Below are positions 25,439 through 33,889 of a stretch of 64,000 nucleotides of DNA, one piece after another; the first letter of the stretch is position 1; every line of letters begins with the position of its first letter. The stretch spans positions 186,001 to 250,000 of the forward strand of contig PAPM01000047.1 in the NCBI GenBank assembly GCA_002708905.1. The letters are read 5' to 3'. The DNA is from Pseudomonadales bacterium. Its GTDB lineage: Bacteria; Pseudomonadota; Gammaproteobacteria; Pseudomonadales; Ketobacteraceae. The position numbers and the translations under genes are program-made. The notes under the pieces are model-generated. The model did no database searches. It was not told where the DNA came from and saw only the letters and a program-made list of their open reading frames with translations.

Positions 25439-27181
25439 TCAGGCGTAGTAGTCCACGAGCCCAACGGCCACAGCGCCGTCCGTATTTGAGGTCGATGCCT
25501 CTTCAACGGATGAACCCCCATCTGCAACCGGACCGCTCTGCCGTTGGTTTTGACTCCGCTGTTCATGAGATTCCCGGGCATCCTGGTCCCGAACATCCAC
25601 ATCACCCAATGCCACACCATTCTGCTCCATCATCTCGCGCAACCTGGGTATGGCCTGTTCCAAAGCATCGCGGGTGGGTGCTACCTGACTAGTAAACACC
25701 ACATGGGCCTGATCATGTTTCACGGAAACCTTCACATCGATCGACCCCATTTCCTGTGGATTCAACTGAATCTTGGCGCTGTTCAGTTTGGTACTCACCA
25801 TCATCACCAGCCGTTGAGCCATTTCACTGCCCCATTCCCGGCTCTGCATCGGTGACTGCATGGTGGCAATGGGAGGTTTGGCCCCGGCCACTGCTCGCCC
25901 CACCTGTTCCAGACTTCGCTGAAATGGAGTGGCCTTTACGCTATCCACTTGCTCTGCCGCCTTGGAGACGGGTTGCGAATTGTTAGAAGACCCCACTTTA
26001 TCCAACGCCTTGGCCAATGCCGCCAAGCGCTCCTGAACTGGGGTGGGAGCCACCTCGCCGGGAGCAGGCTTTTGCGTAAACCGGTCTGCCAGCAAACCCA
26101 GCTCGGATTTCTTCTCCGCTTTCGGCTCAAATACCGGCATATCCTGAGATTCATCGGACGCCTGCGTCATCACAGACGATCCGTCGGCAGCCGATTTAGG
26201 GGAAGCACTTTGTTGCTGTTTTGCTGCCTGGAGCGTTGCGGCCATTGAGGCGGCGCCATCCCGAGACAATTTGGCATCGTCAGCGGGGCCCGGCTTCGCC
26301 GGTTCATTTTGCCCTCCGGACGCTTCCGGGTTGAGGACTACCTGAACCTCAGGGTCACTAGCCTCAAGCACGCCTTCCTCGGTCTGCGAAGATTGCTCAG
26401 GCTCCTTGCTTTCTGAGGGGGCGACGCCGGCAAGCTCATCGCTTACAGCTTCGTTTTGATCATCTCCGGAAGCGAGGATGTCATCGACTTGCCCGGACTC
26501 AACCAGCTCAGCCTTGCCAGCCGGTTGTGAATCTTCTGTTTCACCGTTGCTGACCTCCTCCGGCGCTGACTCCGATGCCGGCTCATCACCGGCTTGCAGA
26601 TCAGCATCAACGACATCTTCAGGCTCAGACTCAACCGTATCCAGGGTCGGCGCCGCTGATTCCAGCGCCTCAGAATCTACCGGGTCGTTACATTCACAAT
26701 CGTTTGATTGAGCAGCTTCCAATCTGGATTCAGCCTGCAACTGATCGTCGCTGCGCTCATCCTCCCTAACCTGGTCACCCCGCGCTTGCTCTTCTGCTGC
26801 AGCACCGCGGTCCGCTTTCGCATCACGCTGTTGCTCCAGTCTGCGATCTTCAGTTAGACGGTTTTCAGTACGGCGGTCCTCTGCACGAACATCGTGGGCT
26901 TCTTGTTCAGCCCGTTGTTGCTGCTCCAGTCGTTTGTCATCCGGCAAGCCTTTGCCGCTCTCCGGCCCCTGTTTTGCCCCGTGGCAACGGGCACTGGTAT
27001 CAGAGTCTGCCTGAGAAGCCTTCACATCTTGCCTGGACTGCACCTGTGAAGACAAAATCTGATTGAAGGACTGATCACCGCTCCCGACACTAAACAATTG
27101 ATTTGCTAGGTTTAAACCCTGAATCTTGGCGGTCAGTGTACCGGACTGAATACTATTGGTGGGGTTGTTCTCGGTGCGCAT
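25439..27181 (-). CDS. fliK: FliK, flagellar hook-length control protein
   Basis: About 580 residues. The long, very acidic Glu/Asp/Gln/Ala-rich ruler region (about 40-330) includes an Arg/Glu/Gln-rich stretch of repeated TEDRR/TENR/LEQQ units near residues 75-145. The C-terminal switching domain (about 440-540) has the typical QLNPQEMGSIDVKVSVKHD and LREMMEQNGVALGDVDV, and a Gln/Ser-rich tail follows. It measures the hook and signals FlhB. The ATG at 27181 has GGAGG 9 bases upstream. A sigma-54 type promoter lies 36-51 bases upstream and a terminator follows, so this is a single-gene unit. Confidence 0.93.
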   Translation of the reverse strand: MRTENNPTNSIQSGTLTAKIQGLNLANQLFSVGSGDQSFNQILSSQVQSRQDVKASQADSDTSARCHGAKQGPESGKGLPDDKRLEQQQRAEQEAHDVRAEDRRTENRLTEDRRLEQQRDAKADRGAAAEEQARGDQVREDERSDDQLQAESRLEAAQSNDCECNDPVDSEALESAAPTLDTVESEPEDVVDADLQAGDEPASESAPEEVSNGETEDSQPAGKAELVESGQVDDILASGDDQNEAVSDELAGVAPSESKEPEQSSQTEEGVLEASDPEVQVVLNPEASGGQNEPAKPGPADDAKLSRDGAASMAATLQAAKQQQSASPKSAADGSSVMTQASDESQDMPVFEPKAEKKSELGLLADRFTQKPAPGEVAPTPVQERLAALAKALDKVGSSNNSQPVSKAAEQVDSVKATPFQRSLEQVGRAVAGAKPPIATMQSPMQSREWGSEMAQRLVMMVSTKLNSAKIQLNPQEMGSIDVKVSVKHDQAHVVFTSQVAPTRDALEQAIPRLREMMEQNGVALGDVDVRDQDARESHEQRSQNQRQSGPVADGGSSVEEASTSNTDGAVAVGLVDYYA

Positions 27182-27216
27182 GGACACCCTCCTTCGTTCG
27201 CTATGCAAAGAAGGAG

Positions 27217-27232
27217 AGCAAAGCCTATGCCA
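27217..27232 (-). promoter_or_regulatory. Sigma-54 type promoter of fliK
   Basis: The minus strand reads TGGCATAGGCTTTGCT, which fits TGGCAC-N5-TTGC with one change and exact spacing. The expected transcript start is about 25 bases before the fliK ATG at 27181. The element lies in the gap between the DUF4404 stop (27251) and fliK. Confidence 0.82.
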
Positions 27233-27250
27233 GGGGGATCACAGGGGCAG

Positions 27251-27514
27251 TTAGAGCCCCATGCCATTTAACGTGGTAATGATCTGGGAAATAACCCGAG
27301 CTATCAGGGGATGGGCCTCTTCATACTGGATCAGTTGCTTCTCGAACTCCTCCACCAAATCCTCTTCCCAGTGCTCAGCGGAGCCATTCAACATGACTTC
27401 CAGCCGAACCGCCAGGTCGGTCAAGGCTTCCTTGTCATCCGTGGACACCTCAGCGGCTCCATTCAGATGAGTCTTTAATTCCGATACCGAATTCTGCAGT
27501 TCTTCTTTTGGCAT
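27251..27514 (-). CDS. DUF4404 family small protein
   Basis: An 87-residue, acidic, mainly helical protein of unknown function. It has the DUF4404 pattern: an N-terminal EELQNSVSELKTHL helix, a central DLAVRLEVML, and a C-terminal HPLIARVISQIITTLNGMGL that closely resembles family members. The ATG at 27514 (MPKEEL) has GAGGTG 7-8 bases upstream; a longer frame adds nine unsupported residues. It is upstream of fliK on the same strand, but fliK has its own promoter, so the two need not be co-regulated. Confidence 0.72.
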   Translation of the reverse strand: MPKEELQNSVSELKTHLNGAAEVSTDDKEALTDLAVRLEVMLNGSAEHWEEDLVEEFEKQLIQYEEAHPLIARVISQIITTLNGMGL

Positions 27515-27589
27515 AACGCACCTCAATTGCTGTTTAACCATTATACGTTATTGAATTCAGGAAAAAAGCTGACAGGTATCAGCAAAATG

Positions 27590-27604
27590 GGGCCGATTCT
27601 TTGC
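27590..27604 (+). promoter_or_regulatory. Sigma-54 type promoter of the PAAR gene
   Basis: The plus strand GGGCCGATTCTTTGC has GG and GC 10 bases apart, with TTTGC at -12. It departs from TGGCAC in three of six positions of the -24 box but keeps the GG and C. The expected start is near 27616, about 33 bases before the PAAR ATG. An element of the same type stands before hcp. Confidence 0.6.
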
Positions 27605-27648
27605 CTTCCTTCCGTCTTATATCAAGACAGCTATAAAAAGGAGTATTT

Positions 27649-27939
27649 ATGCCCCCTTCTGCAAGAATTGGTGATTTTCATGTCTGCCCCAAAGTAAACC
27701 CAGGCCCGGTGCCCCATGTGGGGGGCCCGGTGGCCATTGGTCAACCCAATGTACTGATTATGGGGATGCCCGCTGCCCGGTTGGGGGATATGGCGATCTG
27801 TGTGGGTCCACCGGATTCCATTGCCAAGGGGAGTTCATCGGTTTTGATCGGGAATAAACCCGCGGCCAGGATGGGGGACAGTACCGCCCATGGCGGGGTT
27901 GTGGTGATGGGGGCGCCTACGGTTTTGATTGGGGGGTGA
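27649..27939 (+). CDS. PAAR-domain type VI secretion spike-tip protein
   Basis: A 96-residue protein made only of a PAAR domain, with the repeated small-residue turns and PAARxGD motifs (GMPAARLGDM, NKPAARMGDST) and conserved metal-ligand positions (HVCP early, CVG and AHGG later). It caps the VgrG spike of a T6SS and sharpens the tip. There is no effector extension and no adaptor or effector gene beside it, so cargo must be joined otherwise. AAGGAG lies 6 bases before the ATG. It is about 14 kb from the T6SS structural genes, beyond the pilus operon. A hairpin terminator follows. Confidence 0.92.
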   Translation: MPPSARIGDFHVCPKVNPGPVPHVGGPVAIGQPNVLIMGMPAARLGDMAICVGPPDSIAKGSSSVLIGNKPAARMGDSTAHGGVVVMGAPTVLIGG

Positions 27940-27957
27940 TGATTGGCGTCTGGCTCA

Positions 27958-27984
27958 AAATGGGCCAGAGAAACTGGCCCATTT
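27958..27984. terminator. Convergent hairpin terminator (PAAR / pilus operon)
   Basis: A perfect 11-bp stem AAATGGGCCAG / CTGGCCCATTT with a 5-base loop lies between the PAAR stop (27939) and the end of the pilus operon (28013). Four A/T pairs at the base give a short U-run for the minus transcript; it can act in both directions. Confidence 0.72.
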
Positions 27985-28012
27985 GATGAAGGTTTAAGGC
28001 AAACTTTTCATT

Positions 28013-30040
28013 TTATTGAAGCGTCAAACGCAAGCTAGCTCTAATAACCAAATCTATCTTAAGGCCATCCTTATTTCGATATACTCCATCTACCCAAGAA
28101 AGAGCTGAAATATCTGAATCCCGACGCAAGACAAAATCGGCATAGGCATCATTCCGACCAAACGTATCGTAGGCTCTCGATCCATACGTGGTAAGCAACA
28201 CTGGGGCAAACATATCAAAGTAATATTCAGCATTACTTACTCTGGAAATATCAGCTATCGCCTCATACCAACTCCAGTCTTCATGGTGGGGTTCAATTTC
28301 ATCCCAAACATACACTTCTCTTACGTCTGAAAGATTCCGGTCATACACAAATCGCCAACCAATGCCATTCTTTACATATTGATTGAAAATTTTATCAGCA
28401 AACTGCTTTCTTGATTCCAGGTCTGCAGGGTGAGGCACGCCATCACAAGAAATCTGCTCGCCGTCAAGATAACAATATTCACCGGGGTCGGGCGTTTCCA
28501 ACGTCGGCACACACACGTCATCCATCACTCGAGCCGAAAGATAATAGGTACCGTCTTTCAAATCCATTACACGCGGTTCGAAATCGCATATTTCTCCGTA
28601 CATACGCACATAACCATCCACTTCAACAATCAAAAACTGCGCTACTCCTTCAAAATCTCTTGCATCGAACTCATGCGTCACCGTCATGGGCTGCTTACCC
28701 AGCTCTTCATAGCCCTGAGCCACCACCACATTGAACTGAGATAAATTCGGTGCAAACTGACACTCCTGATCCTGTATTTCCAGACCAACATCAGCAGGCA
28801 AACAGATATCATAATCCAATGCTGACTCCTCCCAGGTCAGGAGCGATTGCCGATAATTCATATCACCCAAAGCCAGCACCAATGCTTCTTCCATCGGGGA
28901 GCCACAGTTATCCTGCACCGTTCCGGCGCAACGGGCGCTGTTAATCATGGAAGCCGATATCGCCGCTACTCTGAGCATGCTGTCCTCAGCAAATTCGGCG
29001 GCGGAGATGCTGGCTATCAATTCAACCAATTCGGCCGACTTACCTTGTTGAATATATCGAGCCTCATTACGAGAGCCAGAGCCCTCTTTCGGCAACAGAA
29101 AAGCGCTTTGTCTCGGGCGATAGGAGGAGGTTACCACCCAGTCTTCAAATGAAGATTCTGAAAGATTCGCAAACTCATAGGCTTGCTTGTCTTGAAAGGT
29201 GCGACGGGGCACACCATCAGCGCCGACATTGAATGAAGTATGGCTGCCATCTACATTGACGTAAGTGATCTTCGCTAAATGCAAGTCACCCGCTTCGCCA
29301 TCCAACTCAAGATACATGTGTTCTGTGGGGACTGATGCGCCCTCTGCCCAGCCCTTGATATGAGCCAGAATACCGGGCTGCATTAACGTGTTATCCCAGG
29401 TGACTTCCATTTTGGCTATGGAAGTATCCAATGAGTGGCGCAAATCCTCTATCGCTTCCTGCACTGCTTCGTTGTCGGCGATATGTGCATCGACATCTTC
29501 CTTGGATACCAGAGTGCCCTCGGGAGCATATTTGTTAATTAACTCGGAAACCAGATCATCGGTGGCAAACACGCCATCAGCCACCATGAAGTCAAGTACA
29601 CCCTGAGCTTGCTGTGTGGCATCTGACAACAGGATATTCTCCCCAGGATCCTGATCCAGGCTGATCAGCAAGCGGGAGATGTTGTATCCCGCTTGCAAGC
29701 TGGCAGGGCGGCCAAGTGCAGAAAGATCATAGGGCGTTACAACATCAGCACCCTGAACGCAACCCAGCAGAATGTTACCGATATAAAAGCACACCGGATC
29801 GCTTCTGTTTGGATTGAACTTAAACTCACCGTTTTCGGTATAGCCAATGAAGCTGCCCTGGGTGTAACGCAAACCTGAAACAGGCGCATCGGTGAAGATG
29901 CCAGTATTTTGCTCTTCTGGCGTAGGTTCGGGCTCAACTAAACTGGCAGGTTCAGCTCCGCTTCCTCCACCGCCCCCTCCGCAGGCACTCAATGTTAAGG
30001 AGACAAGAAATACAATTCCAAAGCTACAACCTATTTTCAT
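28013..30040 (-). CDS. Large lipoprotein of unknown function, last gene of the pilus operon
   Basis: A 675-residue secreted lipoprotein. The signal peptide ends in the lipobox LSAC, followed by a GGGGGGSG stretch typical of surface or outer-membrane lipoproteins. Residues about 45-105 (FTDAPVSGLRYTQGSFIGYT, then F-x-F-N and VCFYIGNILLGC and VTPYDLS) match a module common in large gammaproteobacterial surface lipoproteins and adhesin-like proteins. The rest, with several Cys (VCVP, YCYLDGEQISC) and aromatic-rich segments, is not recognised. The start at 30040 has AAGGA 8-9 bases upstream. It lies 13 bases after the last pilin gene in the same direction, so it may be the cargo or tip-related product of the pilus system; this is inferred. 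Confidence 0.65.
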   Translation of the reverse strand: MKIGCSFGIVFLVSLTLSACGGGGGGSGAEPASLVEPEPTPEEQNTGIFTDAPVSGLRYTQGSFIGYTENGEFKFNPNRSDPVCFYIGNILLGCVQGADVVTPYDLSALGRPASLQAGYNISRLLISLDQDPGENILLSDATQQAQGVLDFMVADGVFATDDLVSELINKYAPEGTLVSKEDVDAHIADNEAVQEAIEDLRHSLDTSIAKMEVTWDNTLMQPGILAHIKGWAEGASVPTEHMYLELDGEAGDLHLAKITYVNVDGSHTSFNVGADGVPRRTFQDKQAYEFANLSESSFEDWVVTSSYRPRQSAFLLPKEGSGSRNEARYIQQGKSAELVELIASISAAEFAEDSMLRVAAISASMINSARCAGTVQDNCGSPMEEALVLALGDMNYRQSLLTWEESALDYDICLPADVGLEIQDQECQFAPNLSQFNVVVAQGYEELGKQPMTVTHEFDARDFEGVAQFLIVEVDGYVRMYGEICDFEPRVMDLKDGTYYLSARVMDDVCVPTLETPDPGEYCYLDGEQISCDGVPHPADLESRKQFADKIFNQYVKNGIGWRFVYDRNLSDVREVYVWDEIEPHHEDWSWYEAIADISRVSNAEYYFDMFAPVLLTTYGSRAYDTFGRNDAYADFVLRRDSDISALSWVDGVYRNKDGLKIDLVIRASLRLTLQ

Positions 30041-30053
30041 ACAAATTCCTTTT

Positions 30054-30878
30054 TTATTCACACCAAGAGAACATTGCTGCCTTTATTTTTCTGGTGTTAT
30101 CCTGAACAGGGCAACGATAGTCAGAATAATACAGAACGTTAGCGGGTTGATGATCGTTTAATGGGGAAGGAATAAAATTATCAATTAACGCCTTGTAACC
30201 AACCCTATCTGAAGGAAAATCGATACCAACAACAAAGCCACCTAATACAGGCTCTGGGGCTAAGCCTGCTGTCTTCACCCAGGCACACATTGCATCCAAA
30301 CCGATGAGAGTCTCTTCAGCCTCACCAGGATCACAACCCTCATGATCGAAAATAGGGCTTACGCTCCACCCAGGATCATCAAAGCTTTCAAACGTGAGGG
30401 TCTGACTCGCACCTAAAGATTCAAGGCTCACCGAAATCTCCAATCTAACATACCCAGAACCCGCATTGCGGCGTGAGACATTATCCGCAAAAAAGTCCTG
30501 AAACCGATAATAATACTCCGATGGAATAACTTGCGACACCGTATAGGAAGCATTCCTGCGCTCACAATCCCCTGAGGCGCCGATAACAAATCCCCAGCCA
30601 TTTGTTACGGCATCAAACTGAGGTAGAAAATCATCGCTTTCAATAGGAACACAATCGCCGCGATTATCCTGTGGCCATTCGCCATTATCCAATCGGTAGG
30701 CATTGGCCAGATTCAGAATATTCTGGGTTTGCGCCACCGTAAACTCAAAGGCATTGCGCTGCCTATCCAGGAATCGCACATACTCCCGATGGATAACAAC
30801 ACTTGAAATAGCCGTAATTAATACCAGCACGTATACCAGCGACAAACCACCTTGTCGATACCCACTGACATCATTCAC
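30054..30878 (-). CDS. Pseudopilin-like protein without Glu5
   Basis: A 274-residue protein with a short N-terminus and a prepilin-like hydrophobic helix after Gly-Gly (YRQGG, then LSLVYVLVLITAISSVVIHREYVRFLDRQR). The position that is Glu5 in nearly all pilins is Tyr here. The globular part starts LNLANAYRLDNGEWPQDNRGDC, which resembles the globular start of its neighbour at 30871-31689 (LTLANSSMAYFVYMGEWPDQSGNC). That common NGEWPQ/MGEWPDQ-GxC motif links the two. Lack of Glu5 is known for GspK-type tip pseudopilins, so a tip or initiator role is possible. It starts with GTG and overlaps the previous gene by 8 bases. Confidence 0.65.
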   Translation of the reverse strand: MNDVSGYRQGGLSLVYVLVLITAISSVVIHREYVRFLDRQRNAFEFTVAQTQNILNLANAYRLDNGEWPQDNRGDCVPIESDDFLPQFDAVTNGWGFVIGASGDCERRNASYTVSQVIPSEYYYRFQDFFADNVSRRNAGSGYVRLEISVSLESLGASQTLTFESFDDPGWSVSPIFDHEGCDPGEAEETLIGLDAMCAWVKTAGLAPEPVLGGFVVGIDFPSDRVGYKALIDNFIPSPLNDHQPANVLYYSDYRCPVQDNTRKIKAAMFSWCE

Positions 30879-31689
30879 AGTAAGTAATCGCCCCTACTTC
30901 AACGTTACGACCATCACAGAGCGGAACCGTCGGAACAGGCCCACCGATCACAAAAAAATCCCCAGGTCCAGTATTATTTCCATTCGCCACCATTAACTGT
31001 AGATTCCATTTAGAAGCATCAGATGGTGTAATTTCTCTGAAATAATACCCCCCTAGCCCCACCGCAGTACCAGGCACACAGAGAGACTGGGGAATCACCA
31101 TATACGCTGGTGTATCACCACTTCCACAGGATGGCTTATCAATTTCGAACGCAGAGTTACTATTGAGCGTCTCTTTGTAAAACTGGTATCGATTGGAGGT
31201 GGCCCGGCGTGGTGCAGCCACGTAGTGTGTCACTTCAGGTTGAGCGCCACTGGTATCAATGGTCGAGGTAGGCAAGTAGCCCATCAAAAGGTCAGCGTCA
31301 TCGTCAGCCCCGGCAGGAAATTGCACAGTAATCTGCAAAGTTGCACCAACTGGACTACCGGAGGCTGAACATCGGGCCGTAATCCTGCTATCCACCGCCC
31401 CGGTATAACTACCATCTGAATTCGTGGCAGGAAAGGCGTTGGCTGCATCCAACGCATCGATCAAACCAGTGCAATTGCCGGATTGATCTGGCCATTCTCC
31501 CATGTAAACAAAATAAGCCATTGAGGAATTGGCGAGGGTCAGTACGTCTTGAGCAACGGACCTTACCATTCGGTCATGAGCGTCATTAATTTGAGAAGTC
31601 AGAAAATAAATACCGACCAGTGACATCAGGGCCACCGAAACCAACACTTCGACAAGAGTAAAACCTTTGTACCTCACCGCAACATCCAC
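30871..31689 (-). CDS. Type IV (pseudo)pilin with long globular domain
   Basis: A 272-residue protein with a canonical class III prepilin signal (VRYKG, then FTLVEVLVSVALMSLVGIYFL) including Glu5. The globular domain is large and has several Cys (GNCTG, ARCSAS, KPSCGSG, SLCVPG, PLCDG, ITYCE). It contains the MGEWPDQSGNC motif shared with the next gene. The start is GTG. It is probably a minor pilin; a prepilin peptidase must act on it, but none is encoded in the window. Confidence 0.75.
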   Translation of the reverse strand: MDVAVRYKGFTLVEVLVSVALMSLVGIYFLTSQINDAHDRMVRSVAQDVLTLANSSMAYFVYMGEWPDQSGNCTGLIDALDAANAFPATNSDGSYTGAVDSRITARCSASGSPVGATLQITVQFPAGADDDADLLMGYLPTSTIDTSGAQPEVTHYVAAPRRATSNRYQFYKETLNSNSAFEIDKPSCGSGDTPAYMVIPQSLCVPGTAVGLGGYYFREITPSDASKWNLQLMVANGNNTGPGDFFVIGGPVPTVPLCDGRNVEVGAITYCE

Positions 31690-31696
31690 CGTAAAA

Positions 31697-32197
31697 CTAA
31701 TCCCCGTTATTTATGTAGTGGTTTGCCATGTGGGCGCTACCGATTCCATCAACATAAGCAGGCCATACCGTCCAGGTCACAATATCACCAGTCGCGACCG
31801 CCTTCTCCGATGAAGGATAGTTGAAGTCGCTGTACTCAGATCCCGTTTGGCTGAATGATACAGCGACCGAATAGCCTGTCACCCTGACCTGATAAAGATC
31901 CCTTTGATCAGCTCCAAGCACTTTGAAATCGCTATTTATTGTTGACATGTAATCACCAACATCCCCGCCTTCAGCAGCGATAAAACCTCTGAGCGACCCG
32001 TTGTACACACTTACTCTTCCGAGCGACCTACCCATATCAATCGCAGCGGCGATTGCTCCTGCTCTTTCGACAGCAACGCCCACCGCCTGATACTTTTGTT
32101 CAGATAAAAAGGTTGGCAGTGCCGCCGCTGCACACAACGCTATTACCGCAACCACCGAAAGCATTTCAACCAGTGTGAAGCCTTTTGTACGGTACAT
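31697..32197 (-). CDS. Type IV (pseudo)pilin
   Basis: A 166-residue protein with the prepilin signal RTKG, then FTLVEMLSVVAVIALCAAAALPTFL, with Glu5 present. The globular part is short and has no disulfide pair at the C-terminus. Its ATG overlaps the pilR stop by one base (TGATG), indicating coupled translation. It is a minor pilin by position behind the platform protein; no close family is recognised. Confidence 0.72.
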   Translation of the reverse strand: MYRTKGFTLVEMLSVVAVIALCAAAALPTFLSEQKYQAVGVAVERAGAIAAAIDMGRSLGRVSVYNGSLRGFIAAEGGDVGDYMSTINSDFKVLGADQRDLYQVRVTGYSVAVSFSQTGSEYSDFNYPSSEKAVATGDIVTWTVWPAYVDGIGSAHMANHYINNGD

Positions 32198-33366
32198 CAG
32201 TGCCTCATGTTCGAAGCGGCACCCGCTAGCGGGAGATAAAAACCCAGCACGGCTACAACAGCAGCCAGGACCATCATAAAGAACCCAACGCGCGACAAGA
32301 ACTTAGATATATCGCGGCTGGTATTGACGTTTTTGAGATGCAAGGTCTCCTTGACTGATGCCAGAATAAACCCTTGCTGCTCTTCATCTACGTCATTGAA
32401 GACTTGCATGGCTTCAATTAACGCATCATCCCACTCATCGTCGTGCAACGCATCTCCCAACTCTTCCGACTTGGCCAAGTGCGCATAAACCCGTTGGTAA
32501 CTTTGGTGTAATTGACCGCGAGTTGAATGCATTAGTTCGGCGATTATCTCTGAATCCACATAACCAGCCTTCTGCAGCATTTCATACACTGACATGAACT
32601 CAATGGATCGTTCCTGAATGCGCTTGGTTTCAATCAGGTTAAACAATGGCAGACGCTTGAGAACATTCCAGACGGCATTCCGATAGAAAAAGCCGGGGAT
32701 TGCCAACGCAGGCACCACCCAAGCATAAGATTTGGTGATACTCCCCATCGCCATCAGAATATGCGTAAAGTTATTGGGCTTAATCATCCCACCGCCGCCA
32801 CTCCCCATCAAAGTTTGCAGGGATCGATCCAAAAAAGCGGGGACAATAAAGAAAAATGCGCTACCCACCAATATATAGATAAGCCCGGTTTTTAGCTCGG
32901 AGCTGACTTCTGACTTGATTTTTTCTCTCGCCAGCAAAAATTGAGCAGCCTGACGTAGAGCATGCGAATATTCACCGGCTTTTTCTGCCGCTCTCGCCAT
33001 CAGTACAGCAAAGTGATCGAAGCGAAACAACTCTAGGTAGTCGCCAAGACTCTCACAAGCATCCATATCCTCAGGCTTGACCTTCAACCAGCGGTTTTTC
33101 TTGACGAGTTGATCTATGCTTTGCTTAACCGTTTTTCCACTGGACAGTGAGCTACTCAAGGATTGCATAAACAGAGCCTGATTCTTGCGATCAGGCCCCG
33201 GCGGCTCCAAAGCGAAAGCGATCTGGCCCAACATATCCTCGCGCACAGACAGAATACGACGCTCGGGTATTCTGGAATTCCAGCGTGCTTCTTCGCGGGT
33301 GTTGGCCTCAACCTTGATTGAGGCTGGATCACCTTTGGAGTCTAAATATTGGACAACATATTGCAT
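32197..33366 (-). CDS. PilR/GspF-like inner-membrane platform protein
   Basis: A 389-residue protein of the T2SS-F/PilC/TcpE type with a short N-terminal beta-rich domain, the helical cytoplasmic domain (QALFMQSLSSSLSSGKTVKQSIDQL), and three membrane segments (about residues 170-190, 212-232, 362-382). It anchors the assembly ATPase and organises pilin insertion. In R64 the equivalent is PilR. It starts 3 bases after the pilS-like stop. Confidence 0.8.
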   Translation of the reverse strand: MQYVVQYLDSKGDPASIKVEANTREEARWNSRIPERRILSVREDMLGQIAFALEPPGPDRKNQALFMQSLSSSLSSGKTVKQSIDQLVKKNRWLKVKPEDMDACESLGDYLELFRFDHFAVLMARAAEKAGEYSHALRQAAQFLLAREKIKSEVSSELKTGLIYILVGSAFFFIVPAFLDRSLQTLMGSGGGGMIKPNNFTHILMAMGSITKSYAWVVPALAIPGFFYRNAVWNVLKRLPLFNLIETKRIQERSIEFMSVYEMLQKAGYVDSEIIAELMHSTRGQLHQSYQRVYAHLAKSEELGDALHDDEWDDALIEAMQVFNDVDEEQQGFILASVKETLHLKNVNTSRDISKFLSRVGFFMMVLAAVVAVLGFYLPLAGAASNMRH

Positions 33367-33369
33367 GGC

Positions 33370-33852
33370 TTACGCGCAGCTATACGTCACTGAAAAAGTA
33401 GTGCCATCTGTCAAAGTGCCAGTGGGAAGAGACACAAATTGCCCCGAGCTGCTGGCCAGATTATCCCTTAGTGTGGTAGCAAGAGAGCCGTCAGAACTGG
33501 CAGGAACAACGAATGATACGGTGATCGTGCTATCGGTAGAACTCCAGGTTGCGGATACAGGCGTTCCCCATGGGGAGGTATCGCTCATGCCTCTGGCTTC
33601 CAATTCGAGCAATGCATCGGTGCCGGTACCAGCGATGCCATTACAATTTCCCATATGCCTGGCGCGATAGGATGAAATCGCAGCCGGGACACTGGAACTC
33701 AGATAGGCCGCAGCTATACCAATCTTGGCATCATCGTTAGATCGGTTAATCTCAATGGTAATGTATATTGCTATCATAGAAATAATGGCTACTACGGTAA
33801 TCAACTCTACCAAGGTAAACCCTTTCAGCTTTTTAAACTGGTTGTTGCCCAT
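33370..33852 (-). CDS. PilS-like major pilin of type IVb family
   Basis: A 160-residue protein with the prepilin signal KLKG, then FTLVELITVVAIISMIAIYITIEI (Glu5 present), and a small Ser/Thr-rich globular domain with Cys in GNCNGIAG and a C-terminal YSCA. This makes a likely long disulfide loop, as in R64 PilS and TcpA. The leader before the Gly is about 11 residues. It sits between the ATPase and platform genes, and its position and size make it the best candidate for the major pilin. Confidence 0.78.
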   Translation of the reverse strand: MGNNQFKKLKGFTLVELITVVAIISMIAIYITIEINRSNDDAKIGIAAAYLSSSVPAAISSYRARHMGNCNGIAGTGTDALLELEARGMSDTSPWGTPVSATWSSTDSTITVSFVVPASSDGSLATTLRDNLASSSGQFVSLPTGTLTDGTTFSVTYSCA

Positions 33853-33889
33853 TTTGTTTCCTCTATCCTTTTTTGGTTAAAGTAATTAA

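Noticed and set aside
27568-27583. Inverted repeat GCTGA-CAGGTA-TCAGC near the PAAR promoter, considered as activator site
   Set aside because: It lies only a few bases upstream of the -24 box; enhancer sites are normally 80-200 bases away, and no matching repeat was found near hcp.
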